From contig CALAKR010000391.1 in NCBI GenBank assembly GCA_937923225.1, positions 1-6,278 of the forward strand: a stretch of DNA of 6,278 nucleotides. The letters run 5' to 3'. The DNA comes from an uncultured Aquabacterium sp. Its GTDB lineage: Bacteria; Pseudomonadota; Gammaproteobacteria; Burkholderiales; Burkholderiaceae_C. This document shows, in pieces, positions 4,154-6,278 of the stretch; within the stretch, counting starts at the first letter, position 1, and the number at the start of each line of letters is the position of its first letter. The translations under genes and the position numbers were made by a program. Below the pieces are notes generated by a model that saw only the letters and a program-made list of their open reading frames with translations, was not told the origin of the DNA and did not search any database.

Positions 4154-6277
4154 CTTGCCGCGTGGTGGTTCGTCGTCATCCGGGAAAGCGTCATCGGGGA
4201 AGTCGTCCTCGACACGGCCTTGTGGTGATGGCGCAGGGGTGGGTGATGCCGTGGCCACCACTACCGGTGCTTCGGTGGCCTTGGCAGTCGATGCAGGGGC
4301 CTTCTCCGTCGCATCGCCCGGTTTGCCCTTCTTCTCGGGCCAATAGCCCCCGGCGCTGAAGCGCTCCCAGCCCCAGCGGATCCAGCGCAGCATCGAAGCG
4401 GCCAGCCACAGGGCCCACAGCAGCATCAGCACGCGGTACATCAGCACCGGCATGGACACCACCCAGGCCGAGGCCGTGGACTGCGCAAAGCGGTCGGCGT
4501 ACCAGCGCAGGTGCGAAGCGTCCGAGCCGTTGCCCAGCACCATCAGGTCGGGGTAGCCGAGCAGGCCCACGCGCACGGTTTCGAGCAGGGTGCCGGCCGC
4601 GATCAGCCCCCACAGCGCCAGCAGCACCTGCGCGGCCTTGAAGCTGCGCGGCCCCAGCTGCGGGCCCCAGCGGCCACGGGCCTCCAGCACCAGGAACCAG
4701 CCCACCACCACCGCCAGCCCAGCCAGCGACATCTGCGCCACGCCCAGACCCAGCAGCACCCAGGCCACCGCACCCAGCGGGGAGCCCTGCCAGCGGCCCA
4801 GCGCGATGCCCACCGCCACGATCACCAGCAGCACGCCCCAGAACAGCACGGCCGGCCCCACCGCCGGGCCGCCCACGGCCAGCACGACGCGGTCTTGCGG
4901 TACATGGATGCTGACGCTGTCGTTCACACCGGCGGCGCCCAGGTTCAGGCGCGAGCTGACGAAGCGGGGGCCCATGCCACGCGCTTCGCGCCAATCCACA
5001 CGCAGTTGGTGCGCGCCCGGCGTGACGGGCACCATCAGCACGCCCTTAGCCAGCTGCAAGGGCAACTGCTGCCCGTCCACCCACACGCCCAGCAGCTCGG
5101 CCCCCTGGGGCAGTTCGACCCGGTGATTGCCGCCCTGGCTGGAACGCAGACTCACCTGCGCGGACACATCGGTGGCGCGTGCGCCGGGGGTGACATCGGT
5201 GCGCGCCTGGTCGATGGTGAAGGTCTGGCCGGCCACCCCGGCAGGGCGGCTGACCTGGATCACGACCTGCTCGCCCGGCCAGGGCTGCCAGGTGGGCAGC
5301 CAGCGGCCTTCGGCATGGTGCACCACGGGCGCGATGCCTGACAGATCCGTGTGCCACTGCGTGGAGGCATCCAGCGTCCAGACCTCGATCTGGTTGGGCT
5401 CAGGCGTGCTGTCCAGCACCAGGCGCGGACCGAACGCCAGCGTGCTGCTGAAGCCGGCGGATTCGCCTGCGCCCAGCAGCACCGTGGCCACACCCTGCTC
5501 CACCTGCACGGCTTCATCGTTGACGGATTCGCCCGGCGCCAGGCGCACGCGCACACGCACCGGCGCCAGGCTGGGGGCCACCCGCTCGATGCGGGTCTCG
5601 ATCGTCCAGCGCAGGCCCAGGTGCACGGTGCGCTGCACCCGCACGAACGGCGGCAGGGCATCGCGCTGGGTGCCGCCATCCGAACTGGCGGAAGCCACCT
5701 GCGCACGCGACAGGCTCAGCGCACCGCTGGCCTGACCGCGGCTGTCCAGGCCGGACAGCGTCCAGCCCTCGGCCTGGGCGCGCACCTCGCGCACAGGCAG
5801 CGGCAGCGCGATGTCCACGCTGGCGGCCTGGCCGGCATCGCCCTCCAGCACGACTTGGTGCACGCCACGCGGCAAGGCCACCCACAGGGCGCCACTGCCA
5901 TCGCGGCGGGCCGTGGCCGTGCGGCCATCCACGGTGATTTGTGAGGGCCGCCATGCACCGCCCTGCCCGGGCAAGGGCACGGCCACATCGGCCAGGGCAT
6001 GCACCTCCAGGCGCAGCTGGATGCGCTCGCCCTGCGCGACCACCAGCAGGCGGGCGATGTCGGCGCAGCGGGGCATGCAGTCGGGTGCGGCGGTGAGGCG
6101 GTCACGCAGCTCATCGAGCACGCTGGTGGAAGGGGTCGTCGGCCCGGCCTCGGCATCGTTGGCAGCGTCGTCTGCCGGCACGGCGGCCGGCGCTACGGGC
6201 TTGGCCGCGGGCGATGCGGCCCAGGCGGAAGCCGGCGCCAGCCCCATCGCCAGGGCTGCGGCCACGCTGCAGGTCAG
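4148..6277 (-). CDS. Large membrane protein of unknown function with long periplasmic region (5' partial)
   Basis: I do not recognise a named family. The frame is open to the right edge; the GTG at 6265 would cut into a signal-like stretch that continues upstream (LTCS precedes it), so the true start is probably just outside. Numbering from that GTG, the hydrophobic stretch ends in SAWA (13-16), a plausible signal-peptidase site. Residues 17-465 are probably periplasmic and beta-rich, with a Cys pair C63/C67 (CMPRC). Two similar modules (112-137 and 396-420) share VDG, GxLxV and GxHQ. Hydrophobic segments lie at about 466-489, 497-511, 513-527, 543-562 and 599-624. Basic loops at 490-491 and 530-543 and a basic segment at 627-649 fit a five-helix topology with the C-terminus inside. 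The tail is Ala/Pro/Thr-rich and ends in acidic repeats (DDFPDDAFPDDDEP). The architecture suggests envelope scaffolding or signalling, but that is speculation. Confidence 0.85.
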   Translation of the reverse strand: MTCSVAAALAMGLAPASAWAASPAAKPVAPAAVPADDAANDAEAGPTTPSTSVLDELRDRLTAAPDCMPRCADIARLLVVAQGERIQLRLEVHALADVAVPLPGQGGAWRPSQITVDGRTATARRDGSGALWVALPRGVHQVVLEGDAGQAASVDIALPLPVREVRAQAEGWTLSGLDSRGQASGALSLSRAQVASASSDGGTQRDALPPFVRVQRTVHLGLRWTIETRIERVAPSLAPVRVRVRLAPGESVNDEAVQVEQGVATVLLGAGESAGFSSTLAFGPRLVLDSTPEPNQIEVWTLDASTQWHTDLSGIAPVVHHAEGRWLPTWQPWPGEQVVIQVSRPAGVAGQTFTIDQARTDVTPGARATDVSAQVSLRSSQGGNHRVELPQGAELLGVWVDGQQLPLQLAKGVLMVPVTPGAHQLRVDWREARGMGPRFVSSRLNLGAAGVNDSVSIHVPQDRVVLAVGGPAVGPAVLFWGVLLVIVAVGIALGRWQGSPLGAVAWVLLGLGVAQMSLAGLAVVVGWFLVLEARGRWGPQLGPRSFKAAQVLLALWGLIAAGTLLETVRVGLLGYPDLMVLGNGSDASHLRWYADRFAQSTASAWVVSMPVLMYRVLMLLWALWLAASMLRWIRWGWERFSAGGYWPEKKGKPGDATEKAPASTAKATEAPVVVATASPTPAPSPQGRVEDDFPDDAFPDDDEPPRGKA

Positions 6278-6278
6278 A

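Noticed and set aside
4511..5341. 276-codon plus-strand open frame opposite the large membrane gene
   Set aside because: The translation is His/Gln/Arg-rich and repetitive, typical of antisense frames in high-GC DNA, and the opposite strand encodes a coherent membrane protein.

Overview
This is a GC-rich window, about two-thirds G+C by eye, with dense coding and strong third-position GC bias. Gene content and protein style (bacteriophytochrome-type kinase, small Cys-pair lipoprotein, glycine-zipper lipoprotein ending in an RGLEVIGW-like motif) suggest a betaproteobacterium of the order Burkholderiales, perhaps Comamonadaceae or a relative. That placement is inference; there is no rRNA or other marker here. 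No mobile element, CRISPR array, tRNA or rRNA was seen, and it reads as ordinary chromosome.

Layout: two genes on the plus strand occupy the left end. The first (2-1042, cut by the left edge) is the C-terminal part of a phytochrome-like sensor histidine kinase: end of a PHY domain with its tongue motif, then HisKA and HATPase_c. The second (1172-1504) is a 110-residue lipoprotein. They face four minus-strand genes, with the convergent stop codons only 25 bases apart. From left to right the minus-strand genes are a 157-residue glycine-zipper lipoprotein (1530-2003), a secreted pectin acetylesterase/Notum-family hydrolase (2095-3450), a hot-dog-fold acyl-CoA thioesterase (3620-4081), and a large membrane protein of unknown function with a long periplasmic region (4148 to the right edge, 5' end cut).

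Working together: there is no clear single pathway. The kinase probably senses light, and its chromophore-binding domains lie outside the window. The two lipoproteins and the esterase are cell-envelope or secreted proteins. The thioesterase is cytosolic and follows the large membrane gene after 66 bases, so those two may share a transcript, although a 10-bp inverted repeat spans the stop codon between them. The 169-base gap upstream of the esterase holds two short GC-rich hairpins that may end thioesterase transcription.

For three minus-strand genes I chose internal ATG starts over longer non-ATG frames, using ribosome-binding sites and signal-peptide position. The least explained item is the large membrane protein, which carries an apparent internal duplication of a beta-strand module and an acidic repetitive tail. 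I did not find a convincing new multi-gene system here.
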